From Ochotona curzoniae (taxonomy: Eukaryota; Chordata; Mammalia; Lagomorpha; Ochotonidae), in contig NW_024464918.1 in the NCBI RefSeq assembly GCF_017591425.1, positions 26,192,001 to 26,256,000 of the forward strand: DNA of 64,000 nucleotides, given 5' to 3'. Both the position numbers and the translations under genes were made by a program. The notes under the pieces are model-generated. The model saw nothing but the letters and a program-made list of their open reading frames with translations. It searched no databases and was not told the DNA's origin. Below, piece after piece: positions 11,101-22,294 of the stretch. Every line of letters starts with the position of its first letter. Positions within the stretch are counted from its first letter, which is position 1.

Positions 11101-14100
11101 GGACAAGCAGGCTTCCCTGGGCACATGGGCTCCTGGCAGAGGCAGGTGTGGGGGTGCTCTGGGCTCTGAGGGGTTTGGCGCCTGTGGCCAGCCTCGCAGG
11201 GCTCCCCCTTCAGCTGTGACTGATTGTTTTAACCAAGGTCGGGCCCCAGTTGGTGAAGGAAGCCTGGGCACTAGGAGAGAGCACAGATGTGCTGGGTCTA
11301 GTGGAGGAGGGGAGAAGCCCTGTGGGGTAGGTGGCCACTTGCAGAAGACTCTTTTTCTGGCTGGGGGAAGGAAAGTCATTTCCTGCCCCTGTCCCAGGAG
11401 TAAGCTGAGGTCTATTATTGTCACTTAATTTCTTGAGAAATAATCCCATCTTGGTGTCTGTGGCAAGAAGCACCGCCCCCTTGGGAGAGGAGGAGGAAGT
11501 TGTCTAGGGTTTGTTGCCTACTCCTGACCATCCATGACTTGGATCAGTATTTTTCAAACTTGTTAGCAGGTTCCTTCTAGCTCCCTCCTGACTCTTGGAT
11601 TCTTTCCAGGAATCTAAGCAGAGTCTCCTTTCCACCTTTACAAGGTGGAGGGGAGAGCACAGTAAGGTAAAAACTTGAAGGTGATGAAAAAGGCCCCTAG
11701 GAAGGCCCCTAGCAAGATTCCCACCCTTCTCTGTGTTGGAGGTGATGGCTTATGGAAGAAGGCAGAGAGAGGACAGTGATGAGATGTAATGAGGAAAGGC
11801 ATTCTTTGTCATCTGGGAACTGGACAACGAGGCAGGATTCCCAGACAAACCCAGTAGCCTGAATGCTTTCTATTCCCACTGGGGCCTTTCTCAGCTCAAC
11901 TTGCCTTCCTCTGCAGGGTGCAGGGAGACGCTGAGCCCTTCCTCCCCCCCAACACATACTTTTCAGAGCAGTAAGTCCGTCATCCGGTTATAGCTCCATT
12001 CACTCAACTGGGTTACTGCCAGCAGGACCCCGACAGAGGGGGTGGGGGAGACAGGCTCTTTCCTCAGAGTTCTTACTGGGTGAACCCTCTGGGATTGCCC
12101 ATACCGGCAGGGGCAGTGTGAACCTGCCTGTGCCTTCAGAGCCTCCTCCTGCCATTCTGTCACAAGCTGCCCTGTAGTTTTCAAAGCATGGCTCTCAGGT
12201 TTTCCCAATGCCACTTCCTCCCAAGGGCAAGTCAGATGAGGAGAGCATGACATCTGGTTCTGGTGTGTAGACTGGTCTTAGCCAGCCTCTAGGGAGATGA
12301 AGGCTGGACGTGTAGCCCTTTACCCACAGGTGCAAGGGCAGTGTCAGGCTGCCATCCCCGCCCCCTTGCTGGCTCTAGGGTGTTAAATATCCTGCTGACC
12401 CAGGGGTTGTAGGGCTCCCCTGGCTCCTCCTCCCCATCCTCAGCTCTGGCTTTGGAAGGAAGCCTCATTGGTGAAGGTGCCCAGGTGAACCTAGGTTCAC
12501 CTTGATAGAGGTGGGAAGAAGGGACAGTCTTCTAACATAGGACTTCCTTCGAGGGGCTGCTTCAGGGTATATCTGCAGATAAGACCCTCTGGACTTGGAA
12601 ACAGGAAATGAGAGCTCCTAGGAAATGGGGGTTGAGGCACCAGCACTGGTGGAGCATTTCCTGGCTGTGACAGGGAGTGGCACTTGCACACCTTTCTGTG
12701 GATGTTCAGTGGTCAAGGGCAGCATGCTGAATGGCAGGACGCTCAGGCCTTTGCTTGTTTGGGTTTGAGTCCTGCTCACTCTCGCTACCTGTGGCTTCTT
12801 GACCCTTTGTGCTCCCAGTTCTTCCTCTATGAAAGGGGTGTTTTCTTCTGTGGGGCTGGTACAGCTTGAATGAGAGAAACCAATGAGGGCTTAACACGGG
12901 GCTTGGTACCACGGACTTGGAGCTGCTCTTATGATTGCGAGGATTTATTAGAGTGTTGAATAGAGATAAAGCTCACTTCTCATGCTAATCTATAAGTCTG
13001 CCACCTAAAAGTTGGTAGAGGTACTGTGTGGGCTCAGTGGAGTGCTGGCTTTGTTTTTGTCTCCAGAGCCTTCCAAATTGGCCATCATTCTCCTGCAAAC
13101 AGCCTAAATGAGGCAAAGCCTCCTGTCTCCTATCTATATTATAAATCTCTTACTTCCTTGCAGGGAAAGCCAAGAGTACATATTAAACTGCACTTAAGAT
13201 CAGGTGCAGAGCTCAGACTGCAGGGTGGGTGTGTCCCGGGGAGTGGTTACTGATCTACTAAAGCACCATGAGAGCTGTGTTTTTTTTTTTCTTTGAGAAT
13301 TCATTTTAGCCTTGCTGTTGAGGGGTCATCAGTTGCTTATCTTTGTCAGTTGTGGACGGAGGGTCCCTGCTCCTGGGGAGGTGCCTAGGACAATGGCAAT
13401 CTTGTGCCTGCTGAATTGGTGGCCGGAGGGAATATACATCTGGGCTGTGATGGGGTGACATCCTATAGAATACACCTGCCGGAGGGAGCCCTTGTGTGTT
13501 GTCCCAAAAGAGCTGAGTCATGGTGGGCCAAGCTTCCTGCTCCACCAGATCCTGACAGCTATCTCTAGAGGGAGGGAGATATGGAGCCTGCCCTGCCTTG
13601 CTAAGAAGTGTAGCTGGTTTTCAAGAACTCCATGAATTGTGATATGAGTGGCTATACATGGACTGTTTTTCACAACGTGGCTAGTCCCAATGCCAGTCTT
13701 GAGAGACGAAAGCAGTATGAGCTTCCAAGATGCCCCTCTTGTTGCCTTGGCAGGACACTGCCTGGGCCTCTAGCATGAGTGAGTCCTTTCTTTGTCCAGG
13801 GTGAATGCTCTGACATGGCATCATGGCACCAGTGGCAGCCAGACCTGCAGAGCCTTCCCTGATGCCCTTTCCCTGTCTTTACCTCCAGGCAGGTGTCCAC
13901 AGTGCAGGGACCTGCATCTGCTAAACCTCATCTGTTGGTATGGTTTATTCCAGAAGCAGGGCTTTGGAAACGTTATTCACAATACACGGACAATTCCTGT
14001 GGAGTTTCTGCCTTGTTGCTAGGCTTGATGCCTGGCAAGAATCCCCCATAGATGCTTGCTTATGTCCTTCTATTTATCCCTGGCCCTGCGGGATCCACCA

Positions 14101-14740
14101 GGGGAGGCTGCTTTGGGAAATCGCTCCTTTGTGGTGGTAAGCCCACTACAACCTTGGTCTCGCATCCAAGGGTGAAACTGTCAGTCGCCAGAAGAGAACT
14201 CTGAGGCAGCCACTGTGGACCTCTAGGCAGACTTTGTCCAGGACAGGAAAAAATAATGTGTGACAAACTTTTAAGTAGGCAGGGCCTTGAGTGGAGCCAG
14301 TACTGATGCCCTGTGTGAAAGGGAAATAGTAATTGACGGAGCATTGACCCTTGCCAACTGGATGCTACAACGGAAGAGAGCCCTTTGCATACCCCCCCCC
14401 ATCTGCTAGTTGAACTTTTTCAGTTAGAACTAGCTCTGTAGCTTTGGCTACTTGCAGCCTCTACACACACCTCCCCTTCCCCAACAATGTAACCATCTCT
14501 GATCAGACTGTTGTCTCCAGGTGGGAAAAGAACAGTTCCCTGAGTGCTGGCTTCATCTGCCCGTTTATTCTCCCATGTGCTGCTGAGCTGTGATGGAGTC
14601 CCAGGCACAGCCAACTGGCATCCCTCTGCACCAAATGTGTCCCTTTCAGACAATGGCAGGGGGCCCTTGGGCTCAGCAGTCCCAATGAGGGCTAGAAGAA
14701 CTCAAACCCCATAACATTCAGAATGACCCTTTTAAAGCAT

Positions 14741-14759
14741 ACACACACACACACACACA
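14741..14759. repeat. (AC)n microsatellite in the SPRY4 intron
   Basis: About nine and a half uninterrupted AC units. Confidence 0.95.
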
Positions 14760-15469
14760 GCTTTCCTCTTCTTTGCCTCCAGTCTCCCAGGGTTCTTAAG
14801 TTTGGGGTGGGATCTTCTAGGATCTAGTCTTTAACGTCAGAGCCCAGGTCAGATCCCCCTGAGTAGAGGCCGTGGCCTTCTGTTGCTATTTCTTTAAATT
14901 GATCTCCAGCCGAATTCCCAGTGTAAAGGTCAGCAGGCAAGGAAACGGCACTTCTAATAGAAAACAATGTGCACTTTCTAAATTTGCACCAAGCCGTTTC
15001 CGCTCTTTGATTTAAGTGACTTCCTGGGGTTCCATGTCAGGCACTGCAGTTGAATCTCTGGCTGGGTTCCAAGTGAAAATTGCACTCCCTCAGTGAAATG
15101 AGAAACTGAACCGGGGTTGGCTCTGCGCTTCTGGTGAGCAGCCTTGAGGCCTAATGTTTAGCTCGGTACTTGCAGATGGGGCGGGGGGAACCACCCTGGA
15201 CTGCTCATCCAGGTTGTCAAGCTCACCTGCCTAGGGGCTACTAGCAGCTTGAAGATTGCTGCTTGTAGGAGTGGCAGCAGGAAGGATACCCCAGATGTGC
15301 AGGTATCCTTCTGCCTGTTGCAGAGCAGAGGCTTCTGTTTCTTGAGCTGACACACTCCAGGGGAGAACACACAGGCGCTGGCTCTTTAGGTACATCACAT
15401 TGTCCCCAGCTTGTTTGGGCTGAGACAGAGTGGTTATGTTATGGGGAGGTGAATAAAAATCAAGTACTT

Positions 15470-15620
15470 ATTAACATGCATCGGGCAGGATGCTGGGAAG
15501 AACATGTTTCCATTTCATCCTCTGCAAGAGCCCATTTCACAGAAGGAAAACTGAGGCCTGGGTACAGAGATTAAAAATTCATGCACAGCCAAAACCTCAC
15601 ACCCCAGTGAAAACCCAGAC
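15470..15620 (+). repeat. MIR SINE relic in the SPRY4 intron
   Basis: It carries the 'cccatttcacagaaggaaaactgaggc' MIR core (diverged), followed by the expected 'cagag' and 'cagccaaaacctca' segment. This is the only interspersed repeat recognised inside the gene. Confidence 0.6.
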
Positions 15621-15996
15621 TTGGTTTGATTCTAAATCTAAGCTCTGAAGTAAGGAAGTGTGTTTGTGGGTGATGAGAATGAACTTGGGCTGCTTAGGTC
15701 TGGCTCATGGTCCTGTGATTCTGGACAGGTGACTTAGAGCTCAGAGGGGAGATAACACTACATGCTGTGGCCCTGGACCTTGTATACTGCCCCTTCAGAG
15801 TTCCTTCCACCCTGTTTCCCACTGTTGGTGGTACTGCTGTCATAAATGGCCCCTATTGTTAGGGACTGGCTGCTAAGTCCACTGAGGAAGAATTTAATTT
15901 GTTTTGGGTGGACTCCTGAGGACCTGATGGGTGGTGGGCGGTTGTCAGGTTGGACACTGACACCTGGAAATCTACTCTCTCCTTTTTCCCCTTCAG

Positions 15997-16042
15997 GGTC
16001 CCTAGAAGCCTGTTCTTGGTGCCATCCAGGACCTCTGACCCC
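15997..16042 (+). other. SPRY4: SPRY4 5'UTR part of the coding exon
   Basis: This is the 46-nt stretch between the CTTCAG acceptor and the initiator ATG. It has no ATG. In the frame of the CDS it is open (VPRSLFLVPSRTSDP), so an upstream exon supplying an in-frame AUG would give an N-terminally extended protein. In the frame continued from the exon 1 ATG it has a TAG at 16003-16005. Confidence 0.75.
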
Positions 16043-16948
16043 ATGGATCCCCCAATCCCACAGAGCGTGCCCCTGACTACCAGCTCAGTCATGGTCCAGC
16101 CCCTCCTTGACAGCCGGATGCCCCACAGCAGGCTCCAACACCCACTCACCATCCTCCCTATCGACCAGATGAAGACCAGCCACGTGGAGAATGACTACAT
16201 AGACAACCCTGGCCTGGTACCTCCCACTGGCCCTAAACGGTCCCGGGCTGGGGCCCCTGAGCTGGCCCCAACACCTGCCCGCTGTGACCAGGACGTCACC
16301 CATCACTGGATCTCCTTCAGCGGGCGCCCCAGCTCTGTCAGTAGTAGCAGCAGCACCTCCTCTGACCAGCGGCTCTTGGACCACATGGCCCCACCGCCCA
16401 TGGCCGACCAGGCCTCACCCAGGGCCGTGCGCATCCAACCCAAGGTAGTCCACTGCAAGCCGCTGGACTTCAAGGGCCCAGCAGCCCCACCAGAGCTGGA
16501 CAAGCACTTCTTGCTGTGTGAGGCATGCGGAAAGTGTAAGTGCAAGGAGTGTGCGTCCCCTCGGACGTTACCATCCTGCTGGGTCTGTAACCAGGAGTGT
16601 CTGTGCTCGGCACAAACCCTGGTCAACTATGGCACGTGCATGTGCCTCGTGCAGGGCGTCTTCTATCACTGCACCAATGAGGACGATGAGGGCTCCTGCG
16701 CCGACCACCCCTGCTCCTGCTCTCACTCAAACTGCTGCGCCCGCTGGTCCTTCATGGGAGCCCTATCCCTGGTGCTGCCCTGCCTGCTCTGCTACCTTCC
16801 TGCCACCGGCTGCGTGAAGCTGGCCCAGCGTGGCTATGACCGTGTGCGCCGCCCTGGCTGCCGCTGCAAGCACACGAACAGTGTCATCTGCAAGGCGGCT
16901 GGTGGTGGAGGAGATGCCAAGGCCACCAGACCTGACAAGCCTTTCTGA
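16043..16948 (+). CDS. SPRY4: Sprouty-4 (Sprouty RTK signalling antagonist 4), 301 aa
   Basis: Sprouty-4 is a cytoplasmic, membrane-recruited inhibitor of FGF/VEGF receptor signalling through Ras-ERK, induced by ERK as negative feedback. The translation matches mammalian SPRY4 almost end to end as I know it. Residues 47-56 carry the HVENDY core with Tyr52, the phosphotyrosine that docks the CBL TKB domain. Residues 97-107 form the serine-rich stretch. Residues 159-283 are the cysteine-rich Sprouty domain, with paired cysteines from C159/C162 to C273/C275/C283. The C-terminus ends RPDKPF. The start was chosen at MDPPIPQ, which aligns with human MEPPIPQ. The ATG context has C at -3 and G at +4, so it is not a strong Kozak. 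The coding region is a single uninterrupted exon segment, as in other Sproutys. The family length in human is 299 aa; the two extra residues come from a glycine run at 287-290. No frameshift or lost cysteine is apparent. Confidence 0.98.
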   Translation: MDPPIPQSVPLTTSSVMVQPLLDSRMPHSRLQHPLTILPIDQMKTSHVENDYIDNPGLVPPTGPKRSRAGAPELAPTPARCDQDVTHHWISFSGRPSSVSSSSSTSSDQRLLDHMAPPPMADQASPRAVRIQPKVVHCKPLDFKGPAAPPELDKHFLLCEACGKCKCKECASPRTLPSCWVCNQECLCSAQTLVNYGTCMCLVQGVFYHCTNEDDEGSCADHPCSCSHSNCCARWSFMGALSLVLPCLLCYLPATGCVKLAQRGYDRVRRPGCRCKHTNSVICKAAGGGGDAKATRPDKPF

Positions 16949-17733
16949 GGCTTTGGGCCAGTGGGATGTGGTGTATTTCTGGCAGCCACCTGAGGCTGGC
17001 TTTGCTGAGCTGTCCATTCCTCCTGCTGCTTCCAGCTTGGGGAGAAATGGGGACCACCACGCACTCGCCCACCTTGCTCCCTCAGAAGGAAGCAGCAGCA
17101 CCTTGGGGTTTCCATGGGGCCCCGGAATCCGGTGTGTGACAGACCGAGGCAGAGTGGGACATGGTTCAGGAAGATTGGACACATGGATATGGACACACCG
17201 GAAGTCAGAGCTGCCAGAAATCCTTCCCAGCCCCCATCCTTGCTCTCCTCCACCCCTTTCATTCTCTGGCAACCTGCCTGTGAGGACTGGGTCACCAGAG
17301 TACCTTGGAGAATTCTAGGAGTCTTGACTTCCGTACCTTCTTCTCCTTCCCCTGCTCACTTCATGCGTACCTGCCGTTAGCATTTTGGGGAAGGCCTTGA
17401 ACACCCTTGCAGACCCTGTTGTACAGCTGTGGGAACCCCCTGTAAAGCAATGAGCACAGTCTCGGAGTGCGGGGTTGACCTTTTCTTGCTGGAGCCACTG
17501 GCTGGATTCAGGAGCTGAGCTGTGTGCAGTGGGTGGCTCACCCTCCAATTTGCTGCCTGGGAGATACCTTGCTCATCATGCCGTCCTTGGAGTCACAGAC
17601 TGGCCTGCCTGCTACAGTTCCTGAGTTCTCCCTGCTCAGATTCCCTCCCAGAAACTTCACAAGGCAGCAAGCAGAGGCGAGACCAAACACTGTTTTGCCA
17701 CTGAGTCTTTGGCTGTGGTCCCCAGCTCCAGTC

Positions 17734-17753
17734 TTTTTTTTTTTTTTTTTTTT
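17734..17753. repeat. T20 homopolymer in the SPRY4 3'UTR
   Basis: Twenty consecutive T, followed by ggttatatataaaataatg. No SINE body is attached on either side. Confidence 0.95.
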
Positions 17754-18131
17754 GGTTATATATAAAATAATGAAACCCGATGCTGAACCCAGTGTTTTAA
17801 AAAAGTAATACAACAACTTGCTTCCTTTTGGGCCACCCCCAGGAAGGGCTGATTTCATAATCTGGGGTGCGTGCAACCTGAAGGAGCACAATCCCCCTTA
17901 ACACCAAGAAGGGGGTTGAGCAGCAGAAGGCAGAGGCAGCACTTTCCATTGGCATGGTGGTGGCAGAGCTGAGCTGGGTTCAGAGTTTCCCGCCTCTTGA
18001 TTCTGCTGCTTGCTCTCACAGCCTTTGGTGTAGTAATATTTGTATCTTTCATGTAAATAGGATGAGCCACGAGTCTGCTTTAGTGATAGGAAGCCTGGGG
18101 GGAGGGGAAAAAGTAGGGGTGGGCAGGTAAG

Positions 18132-18160
<29 letters not shown>
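18132..18160. repeat. (GA)n microsatellite in the SPRY4 3'UTR
   Basis: About 14 GA units within a purine-rich stretch (18090-18172). Confidence 0.95.
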
Positions 18161-18164
<4 letters not shown>

Positions 18165-20080
18165 GACTGAGGGGCCAACGTCTCTAGGGACCACTGCATT
18201 TGAGCCCTGTTCCTGTGCACAGCCACAGCACCTGCCTCTGGCAGCCCCCAGCACATGGCAGCTCTTGGTCAAGGTGCTAAAGGACTCTAGAGTACAGCGT
18301 GTCCAGTTGGTACTCACTTGTTGCATGCACAAGCTGTAGTGTGTCTGGTCCTCCGGCTGTGGTGTGGGGGATTTGTGCTTTGTGTGGTATTTTGTTACCC
18401 TCCCCCAGGCCTCAGTTGCTGTGATGGGCGTGTCCCCAAGGCCTCCCAAGGACTTTATTTATCCTCTTCTGGAGACTAGTAGTGACATCTTAGGATTTAG
18501 ACTAAGTTAACTGTAACCATAGGTATTTATTGAGTGGAGGGAAGGGAGGCTTTTTTACCCCCCAGCTTTATTTATGTAACATTGGCTAGCTTGTAAAAGG
18601 TTAGTATAGAGTACTGCATCTGCATTGAGACTGTTGTAGCCCTTTCCCCCATTGCAGTGGATGCAGGATGAATGTTGCACAATGGGAGGGGAAGGGAGCA
18701 ACCACCACGTTCAGCCAACCACTTTTCCTAATTGAATGTATCAGAAGCATACTGAAGGGACTGGAGATGCTGCCTCAGATGAGGTGTGCTGGGGTGGATA
18801 GAGAGGACCCTCTGTCTCCTGCCCCTGCGATGCTTCTCCCCAGGGTCCTTCCCTTAATTTGTCTCCTTGGGAAACTTGATCCAGTGGCAAGTTGCACTTT
18901 GGTGAGCTTGGTGGTCCATACATGTGTTCTGTGCAGAGCTAATGGACATAGATTGTGCATGCACATGTGTGCATGTACACACAATACAAGACATACACAT
19001 ACTTGCTCCACACTGACCCTGCTTCCAGGCACCACTGAACCCTTTTTGTGTACATAGTTGTAAACACGGATCTTTGTGGGTTTTGGTTTGCTCTTTCAAT
19101 GTCCGCCCACCCTGCTTTGGCTTGTGTCTCATCTGCCAGTTTGATGTTGGTGGGACTTGCCCTGGGAGTCCACTGGGTGCCCGGTACTCATGTTCAAAGA
19201 CAGGAGAGAAGGAAGCAAAGGAAGCAGCCTAGGTTCTCCTGGTTCTATTGTGCAGTGATCCCGAAGCACTGCTATTATCTGGCTTTTTGACAGATCACAG
19301 GAAACAGCTGGCTTATGCAGGACTAACACCCTGGACCCCCAGCTCCACATCAGGCAAGGACCACTAAGGAGTCACAGGTTCAAATATGATACATTTCTGT
19401 AGCTGCTTCTGGCTAATTGTTCCTTGTTACCCATGGCTTGCTCACTACATTATGGCTCACCCTGATAAGTGCCACCAGGCTCCCACTTCTCTTACACGTG
19501 AGGTGGTGGGTGCTGGTTCTGCCTGGAACAGGGCTTAGGGGCCTTAGCAGGACCTGGGGCACTAGTAGGGGGTCTCAAGCTGCTTGTTCCACTGTGCCCT
19601 TGTATGGGTCTGCTGAAGATGGAGGCCCTTTTGTAGGCACAGGTGGTCTTCCAGTGTTGTGGAGTCTACAGCCAGCTGTGCTGTCCAAGTAAGGCCCAGC
19701 TATGTGGTGGCTTGTCTGAGGTTGTGCACAGGGTCAGCTTGTAGCACCCTGTTCTCCTGTGTCACCCCAGGAAGAGTCTGGGATTGGAGCAGCACTGCTT
19801 TGCACTGGCCAGCTTGTTAGGGCCACCTGCCAGCCTACAGTTGATGCCTTTGGTAAGCATTTTCATGCCCTCTGCTTACTGTGACAGTTGGTGACAAGTC
19901 TTGCCATTCCTTGCTGTGGGTAGCCACCTGCATTGTCTGCTCTGGCATTGTCTCGCTGTCCTACAGTTGGGGTTCACAGGGCTCCCATCCTACCATGTTC
20001 CTGCTCAGTTTCTCTTTTTCACTGTAGCCCCCTCTCACCCCACCACAGAAGTCACCACAGAAGGTTTCCTTTGTATAGAA

Positions 20081-20120
20081 TATTTATTTTGAAGCTCTAT
20101 TTTAATAGTATTTATTTTAG
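20081..20120 (+). promoter_or_regulatory. AU-rich element cluster at the end of the SPRY4 3'UTR
   Basis: Two ATTTATTTT cores lie at 20082-20090 and 20110-20118, separated by about 20 nt. Such elements are known to recruit TTP/HuR-type proteins and shorten mRNA half-life, which would suit a feedback inhibitor. The function is inferred. Confidence 0.5.
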
Positions 20121-20197
20121 AAAGTCTACTATTGTAAGAGTTCTTCTGTTTGTGAAGAAAAAAGTTAAAATCTGAATGTACTGATCTAGAAAATATC

Positions 20198-20254
20198 TAT
20201 AAATATATATTGTTAAATATGCACAGGGTGCTGTGTTGAATGTGTTTGTGTCTT
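20198..20254 (+). terminator. SPRY4: Probable SPRY4 polyadenylation region (variant signal)
   Basis: A TATAAA variant hexamer lies at 20198-20203, overlapping AAATATATAT. Cleavage is expected about 15-25 nt downstream. A GT-rich stretch follows at 20227-20254 and fits a downstream CstF element. No canonical AATAAA was seen nearby. Confidence 0.55.
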
Positions 20255-22294
20255 TACTTCCCTGGTGGCCTTGCCTGGCAAAGCCTCACTTTTAACAGCG
20301 TTCAGCCATTGTGCTAGATGGGAGGGCTGGTGGGCAGAGTGGCTGAGGAAGATGGGAGTTGGCTGGGGGTGAGGGGTGGAGGTGGTACCTTGTGCCACCT
20401 CTAGAGCAATTTACACCTGGGAAGAAAGATGCTGGTCAACTCTTGCCAGCTGTCTGTTCCAGGTGAGGGAAAACATCATTGGACCTATTTTCTAGGAATT
20501 TTTGTAGTTCCTCTCCTGGGATGCCTTGGTGTCCCTCAAAGGTTTTTGTGTATGGGGTGTCAAGAAGCCCAACAAAATCCCTTTGCAATTTTCTCTGCTT
20601 TTCACAGGGCTGATTTTCTGGCCCCAGAAGCTGCCTAGCTACGTATTGGCCTGTTTTTACCCTTCTGTTCAGTTCTTTTATTGCCAGCCTCTGCACTCTG
20701 AAAGCACAACACCTCTTAGTTCATAGCTGTGGGAATTTTGAAGGTTTGGAATTGAATCTGTGAAGTTCGTCTGTTCTGGTCTCAGGACGAAGTGAGTGAC
20801 TTAACACTGGGGGGTGGCGGGGGTGGGTAGGTCATGGCAGAGAGGTTGGCCCTGTGTCCCAATTCTAATGTTTCTTTGGAGGGCACTAATTAATGGCCTC
20901 AGAATTGTTTATGGAGTTCAAGCTTTGAGTTCCTTTTGGAGGCATCCAAAATGGGGGCCCAGGACACCTGCTCCCTGCCCAAGGAGACAAAACATATTGT
21001 TATACTTGTCTGAGCTGCTCTAGAACACTTAATGGGGTAGAGAACATCTGGTCCTCAGGCTCCATGAAGCCCATGAAATGTGCTGGTAAGGCAACCATAG
21101 GTGGGACTCAATATACCTGCAGCAAGGGAACTTTTAAGTTGATAATACATTGCCCACTGATGATGGCATTTAGGACAAGAAAAAAGATTGCCAGCCCCTG
21201 TGCAGACCAAAGTCATAGGGCACATAGAGATGACTTTGAATCGCTCTTGGGTTGCTTACAGGTGTAGACATGGGAGAAGCCTGTTATTGGTTTGACTTGG
21301 GTGTTTGGGCATAAACAACAGCAATCTACATGGCAAAAGCAAGAGCTACATGGTGTCCAGACCCCAAAGCTCCATTTGGAGCCCCTCTCTTGTTATCTAT
21401 CTGGCTATAACTGTTCCTCTTGTTTCCAGTTAGGAAATGGTCCTAGGAAGTTCTCACATGCTCACCCAAGATGGAATGTGCTGAGGGGCAAAAGATTTAG
21501 CCACTCGGCTGGGGAGAAAGAACAGAGCCTAGATAGGTGTAGACAGAAAGCTTCCCAGTGGATTTTCCAAATGGGAAGAGATGGCAAGATTTTGCTCTCC
21601 ATACTCACAGGAGCCACACATCCCCTATGAGAACACCAACATCTTCCCATAGGGAAGGGAGGGGAACAGGTAGGCTGGGTCTCCCTCCTGCTGAACAGGC
21701 ACCTTGGAACGAGTCAAACTGCTGAGAGTGACTAATGAAAGGTCAGGTGCATCGGGGTAGCCTTCCCTGTGCAGGAGTTGTGTGCCACATGAGAAGTGAA
21801 AAGATATTTTTAAGAGCCTAGAGTTTATCCATCGGATATTTAATAAAACAATGTGTCCATGGCCTTGGGCAGGTATAATTTCCATAATTGATGGGTCTCT
21901 GAGACAGGAAGAGAGCTCGGGTTTTATGGTGCTTTGCACGATGAATGGCTCGGGGTGTCTGCACGATATTCTTGCAGGACTCTTGTCTGGCAGAAACACA
22001 GGCCTTCTGGAGCCCACCTGGGCCCGGGGGCCTGAGGCATGGGATAATTATGAATACATCTGCTAGGTAGGAGACAGAAAAACCCAATATCTTTGGTGTG
22101 CAACCCTCCCTGTTCTTTTCCTCTCCTGCTTTATCCTTCCATGAGCCCTTTCTTCCCTGTACCTGGAGATGCTAGGCATGTGGGGCTCTATAGACAATCT
22201 TGCAATGTCCAGAGCAAGGCAGTGGTAGGGCTCAAGGCATGCTGGACTTGGTCCTCGGAGTAGTTGTAGGCTTAATGCTTCAGCTCAGTCCTCT
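20255..22294. other. Downstream flank of SPRY4, no gene seen
   Basis: Unique sequence with no CSINE. No exon-like structure or long ORF is supported. It completes the CSINE-free domain around SPRY4. Confidence 0.6.

Larger units (their letters stand above)
8150..15996 (+). other. SPRY4: SPRY4 intron(s) between exon 1 and the coding exon
   Basis: The intron begins GTAAGT at 8150 and ends at CTTCAG (15991-15996). The acceptor is preceded by a polypyrimidine tract (about 15975-15993) and a CTGAC branch-point candidate at 15957-15961. It contains no CSINE. The only repeats seen are an (AC)n tract at 14741-14759 and an MIR around 15470-15620. The first ~1.6 kb remains CpG-rich. Some mammalian SPRY4 transcripts have an extra small 5' exon; I could not place one here. 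The human intronic lncRNA SPRY4-IT1 may have a counterpart, but nothing in the sequence lets me place it. Confidence 0.7.
16949..20220 (+). other. SPRY4: SPRY4 3'UTR
   Basis: A 3.27-kb 3'UTR is inferred from the stop codon to the proposed cleavage region. It fits the long 3'UTR of mammalian SPRY4 mRNAs and has no CSINE insertion. It holds a T20 run (17734-17753), a GA dinucleotide tract (about 18132-18160), TTTATTTAT-type elements near 18453 and 18570, and a terminal AU-rich zone (20081-20120) typical of unstable, growth-factor-induced messages. Confidence 0.75.

Noticed and set aside
14095..14107. CTCF-like motif CCACCAGGGGAGG
   Set aside because: Two core positions mismatch the consensus; too weak to report as a site.
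15950..16042. An upstream in-frame ATG at 15950 giving a 332-codon ORF
   Set aside because: It lies before the CTTCAG splice acceptor at 15996, so it is intronic in the expected transcript; the family start is at 16043.
16763..17295. Minus-strand ORFs of 153-169 codons opposite SPRY4
   Set aside because: Shadows of the SPRY4 coding frame and 3'UTR; no protein similarity.
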